Shown here piece after piece: positions 18,455-28,276 of a DNA stretch of 64,000 nt. The notes under the pieces are model-generated. The model had not been told where the DNA came from, made no database searches, and saw nothing but the letters and a program-made list of their open reading frames with translations. The position numbers and the translations under genes are program-made. Positions within the stretch are counted from its first letter, which is position 1; each line of letters opens with the position of its first letter. The stretch is from UBA1858 sp965262455 (GTDB lineage Bacteria > Pseudomonadota > Gammaproteobacteria > UBA4575), in NCBI GenBank assembly GCA_965262455.1, contig CBDHFH010000003.1:469854-533853 (forward strand), in the 5' to 3' direction.

Positions 18455-18576
18455 CAATATGGTCTTCAGCGGAATTGTCTTAATTCCTCTAGAGACTACT
18501 CGCTAACGCGAGCATGTCAACATATCTCGTGGATTGTAAGAGACAAATAAAAGGGCTAGTGAATAACGCTTAGTGA

Positions 18577-20202
18577 TTATTTAAGGAATTGTTGCACGTT
18601 TTTAACTGCAACTGGCCAGGGCTTATTTTTTTGTAAACTGGTTGATAACTTACTCGTGGCAGCCACTGCTTCGTCTCTATCCTTGTAGCTACCAATAACT
18701 AGCACATAATAGGTTTCTTGTTTAACTGGCTTATCAAAGTATGCGTACTCTGAGTTTAAGTTTTCTTGCTTGATGAGTGCCTCTAGTTGTTTGCGGTCTT
18801 TTGTAGCTACAACCTGTAATGTGTAACGAGAGGGTCCAATGTTTTTAAGCCATGCTTTGCCGTGTGTTGGAGGTTTTACTTGTGGAGATGTCGGTTTGGC
18901 CTCTACCGCTTGTGTAACTTTAGTCTCATCAATCTCTTTCGTATTTAAAGTTGTATCTGCAGAATTATCATCATCTGCATCTGTCACTTTCTCATTCAAG
19001 GTTTCTTTTAGGCCGATTAATTGTTTTTCATCTAATGTTTCTAGAGACTCTGCTAGTAATGAAGGTAGTTCCTTTGTCTCTTCCTGCGCTTCATTGGCGT
19101 CAAGGTTTTGAATGCTCGTAATATCTATTTGTGTATTGGTTGTCTTTGGTGCATTGGGCAGAGGAAGCGATGGCGTCTGCTCATCTAAAGGTTTATGAGA
19201 CTCTTGTGAAATAGGTGATAAAGTAGGTTCGCTGGCGATGGGTGTTTCAAGAGGGATTGTCGTTTCATCTAATGCTTGTTTGTTAAATTTGTAATTAAAA
19301 TATAAACCTACGCCAAGCAGAGCTAACATCGTTAAGAATAATACTGGCACTTTTGGTTTGGGGCGGCGTACAGTGATATACGGGTCTAGTTCATCCTCTA
19401 TCGAGTCTTCACTGCATTGGTGTTTGAGAGCCATGATTGCATGTTCATGTATTTGCCTAACATTTCCAGAAGTGGCTTTATAGATTTCTGTGACTTTGGC
19501 TTCATCAAATAAAACATCACCCTCAAGGCCAGCTACCTCTAGGCGGTGTTCAATATAATTTTTTGTCTGTTCATGAGTAAATGGCCGAATATTAATTTGG
19601 TACACTTGAGTGCAAGCGGGATTTGAATCTTCAAGCTCGGATATAGCCGTTTTAAGTGTACTTTCTCCTGCAAGGATAAAACCTAAACTCAGAGGACAAG
19701 CTAAACCAATTCGATGCTTAAGAGTAAACAGCCTATCCAGGGTATACGTATCAAGCAAATGCGCATCATCAATAATAAGCACTGCATGGGTATGCTCTCT
19801 TAAGTAAGTGATGACATAATTTTCGATTGATAAGTCAATGACTGCTGCGTTTTCACTCTCGTTATTGAGCACCCAGCGTTGTTTTATTTTACTTTCAATG
19901 TAGTCGAAATCAGTTTCTGTATTGGCGCGAAGTGTGCAAAATTGATATTGCTGGTAACCTAGGCGTAGTACTTTTCGCAAGAAAGTGGTTTTGCCTAGCC
20001 CATTTTCTCCGGTGAGCACAATGGTTGTGGCGGGATTAGTCAAATACTCCATGATGATGTTGGCAGTCATTTCTAAATGACTGTCTGTATACAAGAATAC
20101 CTCATCCGCATGATCTACAAATGGGTGCTCTCTCAAACCCAACTTACTTAGATCCTCTTCGGATAAAGCCAGTGGGTCAGTTAAACTAATATCATCATTC
20201 AT
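18577..20202 (-). CDS. damX: DamX-like ExeA-type ATPase with C-terminal SPOR domain
   Basis: A 541-residue inner-membrane protein. The N-terminal AAA+ domain has an intact P-loop, GENGLGKTT (65-73), and Walker B, VLIIDDAH (141-148). One helix (about 285-303) follows, then an acidic, Pro-rich periplasmic linker, then a SPOR domain (about 460-541, RYTLQVVATKDRKQLEALI). SPOR domains bind denuded peptidoglycan at the division septum, so a cell-division role like that of E. coli DamX fits. Position near aroK-aroB supports the name, although dgt intervenes. The degenerate relative at 9642-11483 shares the layout. Confidence 0.85.
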   Translation of the reverse strand: MNDDISLTDPLALSEEDLSKLGLREHPFVDHADEVFLYTDSHLEMTANIIMEYLTNPATTIVLTGENGLGKTTFLRKVLRLGYQQYQFCTLRANTETDFDYIESKIKQRWVLNNESENAAVIDLSIENYVITYLREHTHAVLIIDDAHLLDTYTLDRLFTLKHRIGLACPLSLGFILAGESTLKTAISELEDSNPACTQVYQINIRPFTHEQTKNYIEHRLEVAGLEGDVLFDEAKVTEIYKATSGNVRQIHEHAIMALKHQCSEDSIEDELDPYITVRRPKPKVPVLFLTMLALLGVGLYFNYKFNKQALDETTIPLETPIASEPTLSPISQESHKPLDEQTPSLPLPNAPKTTNTQIDITSIQNLDANEAQEETKELPSLLAESLETLDEKQLIGLKETLNEKVTDADDDNSADTTLNTKEIDETKVTQAVEAKPTSPQVKPPTHGKAWLKNIGPSRYTLQVVATKDRKQLEALIKQENLNSEYAYFDKPVKQETYYVLVIGSYKDRDEAVAATSKLSTSLQKNKPWPVAVKNVQQFLK

Positions 20203-20242
20203 GTGGATAATTCACAACTGTGTTGCAATCAATACTGGTGAG

Positions 20243-21418
20243 TTAATTTATTCTGCTATGTTCAATTTGTGCATATCGATCTGTCATGCCTGCGATATAA
20301 TCCGCAATGACTCTAGCAAACGCATCATCACCACCGATATCTTTTCTCGCTAATGCCTTCTCTCGGTGCTCTTCAGGGAGTAATCCCGGCTGGTTAAAAA
20401 ACTTATTAAATAAGTTAGTTATTATTTCTTTAGCATTAGCGCTCATCTTATTCACTTGTTCGTGTTGATACAAGTTTGCATGCAGGAAAGCCTTCAATTC
20501 ATCCATCTGTGCTTTAATTTCATGGCTAAAAGTAACAACTGAGTGTTTGCATTTACGAACATCTTCGAGCGTATTTATGTTGCTGTCTTGAATATTTTGC
20601 AATGTATTATTGATTAAGTCGCATACAAGCTCGTTGATCATACGACGGATTGTCTCTTGTGCTTTTCGCTTATCAGGCAAGTCACAAAATCTCCTATTTA
20701 CACCAAAATAATGACGCTGAAATAACTTGACCTGATTCAGCTGGTCAATATTAATCAGCCCTGAACGCAAGCCATCGTCGACATCATGATTGTTGTAAGC
20801 AATGGCGTCAGCAATATTTGTAAGCTGAGCTTCAATGCTGGGTTGTGTCCTATCCAGAAAGCGCTGACCGATCGCACCCATTTGCCGCGCATTCTTGATC
20901 GAGCAATGTTTTAGGATGCCTTCTCTTGTTTCAAATGTTAGGTTGAGTCCGTCATATTCGGGATATTTCTCTTCTAACACATCGACCACACGCAACGATT
21001 GTAAATTGTGTTCGAATCCACCATATCGTTTCATACAATCGTGCAATGCATCTTGACCCGCGTGGCCAAATGCGGTGTGCCCTAAGTCGTGGGCCAACGC
21101 AATTGCTTCAGTCAGATCTTCATTTAGATGTAATGCACGTGCTATTGAACGAGCAATTTGAGCAACCTCAATCGAGTGAGTAAGTCGTGTACGGTAGAGG
21201 TCGCCTTCATGATTAATAAAAACTTGAGTTTTATATTCCAGTCGGCGAAAAGCAGTGCAGTGAATAATTCTATCTCTATCTCTTTGGAAGGTGGTGCGAG
21301 TTTGACACTCTGGTTCGGGGTATTTCCTGCCCTTGGATGTTTGTTGTGAGATAGCATAAGGCGCGCGCGAAGCTTCTACTTTGTATGCCGGTAATGTTTC
21401 TCTTGTCTGGTTTGACAT
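20243..21418 (-). CDS. dgt: dGTPase-like HD phosphohydrolase
   Basis: Deoxyguanosinetriphosphate triphosphohydrolase family, 391 residues, the size of the shorter Dgt-like class rather than the 505-residue E. coli Dgt. The metal-binding HD site is clear: RTRLTHSIEVAQIAR, then EAIALAHDLGHTAFGHAGQDAL, and later IADAIAYNNHDVDDG. It would hydrolyse dNTPs to the nucleoside and tripolyphosphate. It lies between aroB and damX, six bases from aroB, so probably in one transcript. Confidence 0.92.
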   Translation of the reverse strand: MSNQTRETLPAYKVEASRAPYAISQQTSKGRKYPEPECQTRTTFQRDRDRIIHCTAFRRLEYKTQVFINHEGDLYRTRLTHSIEVAQIARSIARALHLNEDLTEAIALAHDLGHTAFGHAGQDALHDCMKRYGGFEHNLQSLRVVDVLEEKYPEYDGLNLTFETREGILKHCSIKNARQMGAIGQRFLDRTQPSIEAQLTNIADAIAYNNHDVDDGLRSGLINIDQLNQVKLFQRHYFGVNRRFCDLPDKRKAQETIRRMINELVCDLINNTLQNIQDSNINTLEDVRKCKHSVVTFSHEIKAQMDELKAFLHANLYQHEQVNKMSANAKEIITNLFNKFFNQPGLLPEEHREKALARKDIGGDDAFARVIADYIAGMTDRYAQIEHSRIN

Positions 21419-21424
21419 AAACTA

Positions 21425-22513
21425 TTACAAAGAACAATGTACCTCGGTAAGCATTTCTTTGAGCTGGGTTTTATCATACTCACATGTCAATGTTGCATCA
21501 CCAATACTCTTGAGCAACACTAAATACAGCTTGCCATCTTTAACTTTTTTATCGATAGACATTAATTCAAGCATTTTATTTACCGACATCTCTTTTGGTA
21601 GCTGGGTGGGTAACTTAGCTGAAGCGATAACTTGAGTTATTTCTTCAACTTCATCTAAATTGATCCAACTTAGTTTATGAGAAAATTGAGCTGCCAATAC
21701 CATTCCGCAGCCCACCGCTTCACCATGAAGCCACTTACCATAACCCATGCCGGTTTCTATTGCGTGACCAAATGTATGGCCCAGGTTAAGCAAGGCGCGA
21801 CGACCGCTTTTTTCATGCTCATCGCTGGCAACGATACCCGCCTTACATTTACAAGATTGTTCAATAGCATACATGACGGCGTCTTTATCTATTGACAATA
21901 GATCCTGCATATTTTGTTTTAACCATGAGAAGAAAGTTTTATCTGCAATTAATCCATATTTGATAACTTCAGCTAATCCTGCACTTAATTCGCGTTGAGG
22001 TAACGTCTTAAGGGTTGCTACATCTGCTAATACGCATTGGGGTTGATAAAAAGCCCCTATCATATTTTTCCCTAATGGATGGTTAACGCCCGTCTTACCT
22101 CCGACTGAAGAATCAACTTGAGATAAAAGTGTCGTTGGAACTTGAATGAAGTCAACACCGCGTTGATAACATGCGGCCGCAAACCCTGTAATATCACCAA
22201 TGACTCCGCCACCTAGAGCTATAATAATAGCGTCTCTGGCGATTCTATTTTCTAGTAGCCGATCAAATATCGATTCAATCGTAGACAGTGTTTTATATTG
22301 TTCACCATCTTTCAAGATTATGCTTAATGGATTTATGGTCTGCAATGAATTGACGAGTCTATCTAAGTAAATAGGCGCGACAGTCTCGTTTGAAATAATA
22401 ACAATTTGTTTGCTCGTTACATGTTTACCTAGCAGATTAGTATTTGCAAGCAAGTTTTCTCCTATATATATAGGGTAAGAACGTGCTCCCAGATCTACGT
22501 TTAATGTGCGCAT
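21425..22513 (-). CDS. aroB: 3-dehydroquinate synthase
   Basis: Second enzyme of the shikimate pathway, turning DAHP into 3-dehydroquinate with NAD and a divalent metal. It has 362 residues, as usual. Motifs are LKDGEQYKT, IIALGGGVIGDITGFAAACYQRG, PTTLLSQVDSSVGGKTGVNHP and the metal ligands in LNLGHTFGHAIE and GWLHGEAV-type KWLHGEAVGCGM. It starts six bases after aroK, in the order aroK-aroB found widely in gammaproteobacteria. Confidence 0.97.
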   Translation of the reverse strand: MRTLNVDLGARSYPIYIGENLLANTNLLGKHVTSKQIVIISNETVAPIYLDRLVNSLQTINPLSIILKDGEQYKTLSTIESIFDRLLENRIARDAIIIALGGGVIGDITGFAAACYQRGVDFIQVPTTLLSQVDSSVGGKTGVNHPLGKNMIGAFYQPQCVLADVATLKTLPQRELSAGLAEVIKYGLIADKTFFSWLKQNMQDLLSIDKDAVMYAIEQSCKCKAGIVASDEHEKSGRRALLNLGHTFGHAIETGMGYGKWLHGEAVGCGMVLAAQFSHKLSWINLDEVEEITQVIASAKLPTQLPKEMSVNKMLELMSIDKKVKDGKLYLVLLKSIGDATLTCEYDKTQLKEMLTEVHCSL

Positions 22514-22518
22514 GTTGT

Positions 22519-23037
22519 TTACGAGTTTAGGTGGTTTAATTTTTGAGTAATCTCTTCAATAGATGTACTGATGCTTTGGCAGTCTGTATCCACGGTAATA
22601 TCAGCAATTCGGTTGTATATAACATTTCTCTGCTTGGCTAATTTTTCAAGTGTAGCATGACGGTCTTGAGTTTGTAGCAGGGGTCTTTTTTTGTCATGCC
22701 GTGTTCGTTTGATTTGGGAGTTAACCGACGCCTTAAGGTAGATAATAATTCCATGTGTATTCATGAGTTGTATATTCTTATTGCGTAAAACAACGCCCCC
22801 ACCTGTGGCAATCACACATGTTTCAAGTTGTAATAGCTCTTCTAATATTTTTGCTTCCCTTTGTCTGAAGCCGTTTTCCCCCTCTAGCTCAAAAATTGTA
22901 GAAATACTTACGCCAGTTCTGTCTTCTAATACTTTATCGCAGTCGTAGAATTTGCGATTGAGTTTCTTTGCCAGACGTTTACCTAGAGAAGACTTGCCTG
23001 CGCCCATTGGGCCAATCAGAATAATATTAGGCAACAT
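22519..23037 (-). CDS. aroK: Shikimate kinase I
   Basis: Phosphorylates shikimate at O3 with ATP. It has 172 residues. P-loop GPMGAGKSS (9-17), the shikimate-binding DRTGVSI and ENGFRQREA, ATGGGVV, and the lid arginine region RTRHDKKRPLL are visible. It follows the pil genes, but a terminator at about 23082-23103 separates it from pilQ. Confidence 0.97.
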   Translation of the reverse strand: MLPNIILIGPMGAGKSSLGKRLAKKLNRKFYDCDKVLEDRTGVSISTIFELEGENGFRQREAKILEELLQLETCVIATGGGVVLRNKNIQLMNTHGIIIYLKASVNSQIKRTRHDKKRPLLQTQDRHATLEKLAKQRNVIYNRIADITVDTDCQSISTSIEEITQKLNHLNS

Positions 23038-23081
23038 AACGAGTTAGAAATTAAGTAAGTGTCTACCTATTGTAAACGAAA

Positions 23082-23103
23082 AAGCCCCGCGAGAGCGGGG
23101 CTT
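23082..23103 (-). terminator. Rho-independent terminator after pilQ
   Basis: Nine-base stem AAGCCCCGC / GCGGGGCTT with a GAGA tetraloop, preceded on the plus strand by an A-rich run that becomes TTTTTCGT on the minus strand. It lies 26 bases beyond the pilQ stop and ahead of aroK, so it separates pilMNOPQ from aroKB. Confidence 0.9.
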
Positions 23104-23128
23104 ATAATCAACAGAATGACTGGTTTTA

Positions 23129-25258
23129 CTAGCGAGTCAAATTTAATTGTTCATCAATAATTTTAGGAGTGATGAATATTAACAGTTCTTGTTTATCCTC
23201 AGTTAAGCTATCTCTTCTAAACAATCTTCCTGCTACAGGGATATCGCCGAAGAATGGTACTTTAGTATATGACTCAGTATTATCTTCAGTATAAATGCCA
23301 CCTAAGACAATTGTTTGCCCATTATCGACGAGTACGTTAGAAGTGACTTCGTTTGTATTGATGCTGGGCACTCCAGAAACAACATCGCCCACACTGTCAT
23401 TTGTGACTGAAACTTCCATGTTTACGCGATCATCAGGAGTGATTTGTGGAGTAACTTCTAGTGACAATACCGCCTTCTTAAACTCAACATCAGTCGCACC
23501 AGAGGATGTCTGAGAGACATAGGGTATTTCAGTACCGGACTCAATTCTTGCAGTACTTTGGTTTGCGGTAATAATACGGGGGTTGGACATGACTTCAGCG
23601 CGACTCTCGGCTTGGGCAGCGGACAGCTCAAGATTTACTGCGTAACCAAATGGTAGCTTCAAGAAAGACAATGCAAATTGTCCAGCTCTAGTAGCATCTG
23701 CAAGTGGAAGATTTACATTCAATGTATCTTCAATTGGTATAGGGTCTCCAGCAGTTAGCGGTTCTAATGTATTCAAGTTACCAGTAGTAACATCAGCGAC
23801 TTTATTTTGACCTAAGTCACGGCCATCTACATTAAACACGCCAAATTTAGCACCTAGGTCTTTACTAAAGTCATCATTTGCGACAACGATTCTTGACTCA
23901 ATAAGCACCTGTTTTACTGGAATATCTAGTCTTTCAATTAATCGGCGAATTTCATTTAATTTAAGCGCTGTATCCTGTATGAGTAATGTGTTGGTACGTT
24001 CGTCTACACTGACTTGTCCGCGTTCAGATAAAAGTGTGTTGTTGGTATCTTTTAGTAAATCTGATAAGTCAGATGCCTTAGCGTAATTTATTTCCATGAA
24101 CTCAGAGCGTAACGGTGCAAGCTCTTCCACTTGTTGTTGTGATTCAAGCTCAAGCTTTTCTCGTGCGGCAATTTCCTCATTCGGCGCGATGTATAACACA
24201 TTACCATTTTCGCGCATGCCCAATCCTTTCGTCTTAAGTATGATATCTAATGCTTGATCCCAAGGGACATTCTTTAGCCTAAGGGTTAACGCGCCACCTA
24301 CAGAGTCACTGACAACGAGGTTTAATCCGGTAAAGTCAGCAATTAACTGAAGTACTGAGCGCACCTCAATGTTCTGGAAATTAAGAGATAAACGCTCACC
24401 TTCGTAGGTTTCTTTTCTTCTTGCCTCTATGACTTCATCTGATATTTCTCTGACCTCTAGCACATAAAGATTATCTGACTGATAAGCAAGGTGTTCATAG
24501 TCAATACCAGCATCTGGGTGTACAACAATCTGAGAGTTATTGTTCGTAGTAGACGCTTCAATGAAGTTAACTGGAGTAGCAAAGTCTTTAACATCAAAAC
24601 GCTTTCTTAGAGCATTGGCAAGATCAGTTCCTTCAAAGTTTAATACAATCTTGCCGCCTTGTTCGTTAAGAGTAATAGGCGTATTTGGGTTTGACAGGCT
24701 TATCATAACTCGGCCCGAATTATTTTCACCTCGCCTGAAATCTATCAGGCTTATTTTATTTGCGCTAGAAGTTTGAGAGGAACTCGTAACGCTTGCTGTA
24801 TTTGTTTTGCTTGTAACTATACTTTCTGGCGCAGAAGCAACTAAGTCACCGATAGTGAGAATAAACTGATTGCCTTGTTGACGAGTTTGATATTCTTGTA
24901 AGGAGTTCAAATTAACAACCACACGCGTGCGGCCGCTAGATTGAACAGTATTGATAGTTTTTGCCTGTCCGATGTTAATGTCTTGGAAGCGGTCTTTAAC
25001 AGCAAGGCTTGTGTTTGCAAAATCTAATGCAATACGAGCAGGGTTATCAGTGGTAAAAGCAAGTGGTTCAATCGGAGTTTCGTTAAATATCAAAGTAATT
25101 TCTACTTTCTCATCTGGCAGCGCAGCAACTTTGACATTATTTAGCTGGTTCTCGGCATAAGCTAACGAAGAAATAAAAAGTAAGCAGATGCTAATGAAGA
25201 GCATTTTTTTTATGTTATTTATTGCGTATTTGCTAGTGTGTGTGAAATAGATATCCAT
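23129..25258 (-). CDS. pilQ: PilQ, type IV pilus secretin
   Basis: Outer-membrane ring through which the type IV pilus passes. The protein is about 709 residues. A signal peptide (MLFISICLLFISSLAYA) follows some 20 extra residues; I chose ATG 25258, and 25204 or 25270 are alternatives. Two AMIN domains are at the N-terminus (ARIALDFANTSLAV; GRVMISLSN), followed by the secretin_N/STN region (LSLNFQNIEVRSVLQLIADFTGLN) and N1 domain. The C-terminal secretin core has VQQ-type SNPRIITANQSTARIESG and VLGGIYTEDN. Last gene of pilMNOPQ. Confidence 0.96.
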   Translation of the reverse strand: MDIYFTHTSKYAINNIKKMLFISICLLFISSLAYAENQLNNVKVAALPDEKVEITLIFNETPIEPLAFTTDNPARIALDFANTSLAVKDRFQDINIGQAKTINTVQSSGRTRVVVNLNSLQEYQTRQQGNQFILTIGDLVASAPESIVTSKTNTASVTSSSQTSSANKISLIDFRRGENNSGRVMISLSNPNTPITLNEQGGKIVLNFEGTDLANALRKRFDVKDFATPVNFIEASTTNNNSQIVVHPDAGIDYEHLAYQSDNLYVLEVREISDEVIEARRKETYEGERLSLNFQNIEVRSVLQLIADFTGLNLVVSDSVGGALTLRLKNVPWDQALDIILKTKGLGMRENGNVLYIAPNEEIAAREKLELESQQQVEELAPLRSEFMEINYAKASDLSDLLKDTNNTLLSERGQVSVDERTNTLLIQDTALKLNEIRRLIERLDIPVKQVLIESRIVVANDDFSKDLGAKFGVFNVDGRDLGQNKVADVTTGNLNTLEPLTAGDPIPIEDTLNVNLPLADATRAGQFALSFLKLPFGYAVNLELSAAQAESRAEVMSNPRIITANQSTARIESGTEIPYVSQTSSGATDVEFKKAVLSLEVTPQITPDDRVNMEVSVTNDSVGDVVSGVPSINTNEVTSNVLVDNGQTIVLGGIYTEDNTESYTKVPFFGDIPVAGRLFRRDSLTEDKQELLIFITPKIIDEQLNLTR

Positions 25259-25321
25259 AATGCTTACCATTCCATTAATATGTTAATGAATATATTTTTT
25301 ATATATGAACTTGCCATTGAC

Positions 25322-25870
25322 TTATTCACTCAAGGCGATTGAAGTGGATCTTTCGCGCCATCCACCGAATTCGTCAGGGATAATTTCTGCTAACTCAACA
25401 TTGTCATCTGTGATAGAAATTATCTTCCCATTGTTTTGGCCCAAATAATTGCCGTCTAATACACGCTGTATGGTGTTGTCCGGCGTTTTTATTAATGCCC
25501 AGGTCTGATCATTTTGTTTCATAGTGCCTACCATGCGAAGTGTATCTAGAGGAAAACTCTCTAAATACTCTGGTACCCTGTTAGTATCAGGAGTAATGCT
25601 AGAGAAGTGCTTTGGCGCAGCTTGACCAATTTTCGGTTTGAAAATACTGCTATCAAATGGGTCGCGATGATCAGATTTTTCATACAAAAAAGTTTTATAT
25701 GGGATGACTTCTGGTAGCGGTTCCACACCTTTGTGTGGTCGTGATTTGACATCCTCTACCCACGCTTCTAAGTCTGAAGTGCCCTCAGTACACCCTGTTG
25801 TAAAAAGTAAAACAACACAAAGCATCAGAAGTTGTTTAATATCAAGAATATTCTTTTTAAGCGTATTCAT
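25322..25870 (-). CDS. pilP: PilP, pilus assembly lipoprotein
   Basis: Inner-membrane lipoprotein linking the PilMNO platform to the PilQ secretin. A lipobox LLFTTGC is visible, with lipidation expected at that Cys. The chosen ATG at 25870 lies just past the pilO stop and gives 182 residues; earlier in-frame ATGs at 25891-25885 overlap pilO. The C-terminal domain has PLDTLRMVGTMKQNDQTWALI and VLDGNYLGQNNGKI, the typical PilP beta-sandwich motifs. Confidence 0.94.
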   Translation of the reverse strand: MNTLKKNILDIKQLLMLCVVLLFTTGCTEGTSDLEAWVEDVKSRPHKGVEPLPEVIPYKTFLYEKSDHRDPFDSSIFKPKIGQAAPKHFSSITPDTNRVPEYLESFPLDTLRMVGTMKQNDQTWALIKTPDNTIQRVLDGNYLGQNNGKIISITDDNVELAEIIPDEFGGWRERSTSIALSE

Positions 25871-25874
25871 ATGC

Positions 25875-26471
25875 TTATTCTTCATCATCATGATCTAAGT
25901 AGCGGTAAGTCTTGGCCGCAGCATTCATAGTCATAGAGTTGCCACTTTTTCCAGGAGATAATTTAATATTATGCAAAGTGACAATCCTTGGCAGAGCCGC
26001 CACTTCACTAGCAAAGGTTGCAAATTGATGAAAGTCACCATTCATAACTAAATCTATCGGTTTTTCAGCGTAAAACTCTTTTTCAACTTCATTGCCTGGT
26101 TTAAATAACTTAATCTCAAGACCACTGGCTAATGCCGTTTGAGAAATATCTACAATTAATGCGGGTATCTCAGTTTTACTTGGCAACTGACGAAGCAATG
26201 TTCCGAAAGTGCGTCGCATTTCTTCTAGCTGTGCTTTGTGCTCATCGAGATTGGCTGCTTTCTTGACCTTTACTTCAAAAGTATTTCTCAGTTCTTGTTC
26301 TTTTGCTTTGACGGAATCATATGTCGCCAGCTGATCTTTGGTATCAAAATAAAAGCCTAAGCCGATAATTGTGGCGGCAGCTAACACTATAACTATAAGT
26401 TTTACAGCTAAAGGGGCGGTGCCAATATTATTAAAATCGATGTTATTAATGTCAGAAAATTTCATAATCAA
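25875..26471 (-). CDS. pilO: PilO, pilus alignment protein
   Basis: Inner-membrane protein of 198 residues with one N-terminal helix (about residues 23-43), a coiled coil, and a periplasmic ferredoxin-like domain (IDLVMNGDFHQFATFASEVAALPRIVTLHNI). It pairs with PilN to form the alignment subcomplex. It abuts pilN with no gap. Confidence 0.94.
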   Translation of the reverse strand: MIMKFSDINNIDFNNIGTAPLAVKLIVIVLAAATIIGLGFYFDTKDQLATYDSVKAKEQELRNTFEVKVKKAANLDEHKAQLEEMRRTFGTLLRQLPSKTEIPALIVDISQTALASGLEIKLFKPGNEVEKEFYAEKPIDLVMNGDFHQFATFASEVAALPRIVTLHNIKLSPGKSGNSMTMNAAAKTYRYLDHDDEE

Positions 26472-27044
26472 TTACTCATCCGTATCGACCAAATCCACTT
26501 CAGGATTAGTCTGAGCAAATTCTAGAGAAAATGAACTTATGCGTTGGCCTTCTTTTGTTTCTTCAGCTGATATCACACTTAATTTTGGCTTGGTCATCCA
26601 CTCAGAAGCTTCAATATTACGCATATACGCAGACACACGTGCGTTAGATTCTGCACGCCCTGATAGCTTTATCTTTTGGTTTGTTTGAGTTAATTCGGTG
26701 AGATATACACTGTCTGGTAGAGTTGTAACAACTTCATCAAATAAATGAACAATCCCAGGGCGAGTTGCTTGTAAGTTCTGAATGACTTCCATTCTCTCAA
26801 TAAGTGCTCGACGCGTAGCATCTAATTTTTGAATTTCTTTAATTTTTTCATCGAGTACCACGATTTCATTTTTCAGAAAATCATTACGTCTTTCTTGGGC
26901 ATTAATACGTGCATCGACTTGAAAGTGAGCTAGCGCAACGGCGAGTACCGCAATAAATGCGCCCACGCCCAACATGACAAAAAACTCTTGTTGTTTTTCT
27001 TTGCGTAGGGTTTCACGCCAGGGGAGTAAGTTAATTTTAGCCAT
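26472..27044 (-). CDS. pilN: PilN, pilus alignment protein
   Basis: A 190-residue inner-membrane protein. The short cytoplasmic N-terminus MAKINLLPWRE is the conserved segment that docks into PilM. One helix (about 24-42) and a coiled coil follow, then the periplasmic domain with LPDSVYLTELTQTNQKIKLSGRAESNARVSAYMRN. It lies between pilM and pilO. Confidence 0.95.
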   Translation of the reverse strand: MAKINLLPWRETLRKEKQQEFFVMLGVGAFIAVLAVALAHFQVDARINAQERRNDFLKNEIVVLDEKIKEIQKLDATRRALIERMEVIQNLQATRPGIVHLFDEVVTTLPDSVYLTELTQTNQKIKLSGRAESNARVSAYMRNIEASEWMTKPKLSVISAEETKEGQRISSFSLEFAQTNPEVDLVDTDE

Positions 27045-27050
27045 AGTAGT

Positions 27051-28112
27051 TTAGTCGAACGCTCTTAGTGCTAGTCCACATGAAATTAATAATGCTGGAG
27101 CATCGTTACCTAATGCCTGCGGATTCACTTTTGGACCCAGTGAAACATTGGTGAATGGATTGGCGGTAGAAATTGAAATACCTAATTCATTTTGAATTTT
27201 TTCATCCAGACCTGGAATCGAGGCACAACCCCCAGCCAAAACAATATGATCCACCGTTGAGTGTTGACTGGCAGAGTAAAAAAACTGTAAAAATCGATTC
27301 GCTTGTTGCGCAGCGGTTAACTTGAACGGTTCAAGTAAATCCGTGACGTAGTTATCTGGTAGGCCGCCTTCTTTTTTCGCAAGACCGGCTTCTTCGTATG
27401 TTAATCCATATTGATGCATGATCTCTTCAGTAAGCTGCTTGCCACCAAATGGTTGTTCACGAGTGTAGATCATGGTGCCATTCTGCATAACATTAAGACT
27501 TGTCATGGTAGAACCGATGTCAAGTATGCCCACTGTTTTGTCGATGCCTTGACCAGGAATTTGATCGGCAAGCAAAGGATATACATTCTCAATTGCATAG
27601 GCTTCTACATCGACCACGACTGGAGTGAGCCCCGCAACTTCGGCAGCTGCAACACGCATTTCAACATTTTCACTGCGAGAAGCGGCGAGTAAGACATCAA
27701 CCGTTTCAGGATTACCCTCGGTTGGGCCGAGTACATTGAAGTCTAAATTGACTTCTTCTAGCGCATAGGGAATGTATTGATCGGCTTCGATTTGGATCTG
27801 GCCTTCCATCTCTGCATCAGTGAGAGAGGATGGCATCGTGATGACCTTCGTTATTACTGCGGAACCTGCAACAGCAAGTGTGCATTTTTTAGCTTTGGTT
27901 CCTATTCGTTTGAGCACTTTTCGTATAGAGTCGCCCACAGCGTCAACATCTGAAATCACTTTTTCTGTGATGCAGTTGGCAGGTAGTGGCTCTACACCAT
28001 AATATTCAACACGGTATCCAGAGCCGCTGTGCGATAGCTCTAACGCTTTAACGGAAGTCGAGCTAATATCGATACCTATGACTGGATTTTTTCGCGATGT
28101 AAATGGAAGCAC
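27051..28112 (-). CDS. pilM: PilM, actin-like pilus platform ATPase
   Basis: Cytoplasmic actin/FtsA-like protein of 353 residues that binds the PilN N-terminus. It shows VIGIDISSTSVKALEL near the start, the second phosphate loop VGILDIGSTMTSLNVM, and HIVLAGGCASIPGL in subdomain IIB. First gene of pilMNOPQ and divergent from mrcA, a very common gammaproteobacterial arrangement. Confidence 0.96.
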   Translation of the reverse strand: MLPFTSRKNPVIGIDISSTSVKALELSHSGSGYRVEYYGVEPLPANCITEKVISDVDAVGDSIRKVLKRIGTKAKKCTLAVAGSAVITKVITMPSSLTDAEMEGQIQIEADQYIPYALEEVNLDFNVLGPTEGNPETVDVLLAASRSENVEMRVAAAEVAGLTPVVVDVEAYAIENVYPLLADQIPGQGIDKTVGILDIGSTMTSLNVMQNGTMIYTREQPFGGKQLTEEIMHQYGLTYEEAGLAKKEGGLPDNYVTDLLEPFKLTAAQQANRFLQFFYSASQHSTVDHIVLAGGCASIPGLDEKIQNELGISISTANPFTNVSLGPKVNPQALGNDAPALLISCGLALRAFD

Positions 28113-28157
28113 GTTTAATTTCCGTTAGTTATTTAATCTATTTACACTTTATTTAAA

Positions 28158-28163
28158 ATTATA
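28158..28163 (-). promoter_or_regulatory. Possible -10 box for pilM
   Basis: TATAAT on the minus strand about 46 bases before the pilM start, in the 164-base divergent gap. No convincing -35 is found at 16-18 bases, so this is a tentative site. Confidence 0.3.
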
Positions 28164-28276
28164 AGCCGAACTCTATAACAAGATGTGAGTTTTTGACAAT
28201 TTAGTTCGATGAGAACTCTTTGATTCATATCTTGCCTTATGTTCGTAACTTACAGAATTAATAACATTTTAATCTT

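Noticed and set aside
18499..18512. Terminator after damX (CTCGC-TAAC-GCGAG hairpin)
   Set aside because: The hairpin is real but short and lacks a T-run on either strand, and it lies between dnaG and its upstream neighbour, where it could as well be chance.
28193..28198. TTGACA as the -35 of mrcA
   Set aside because: The hexamer is perfect, but no acceptable -10 lies 16-18 bases downstream.
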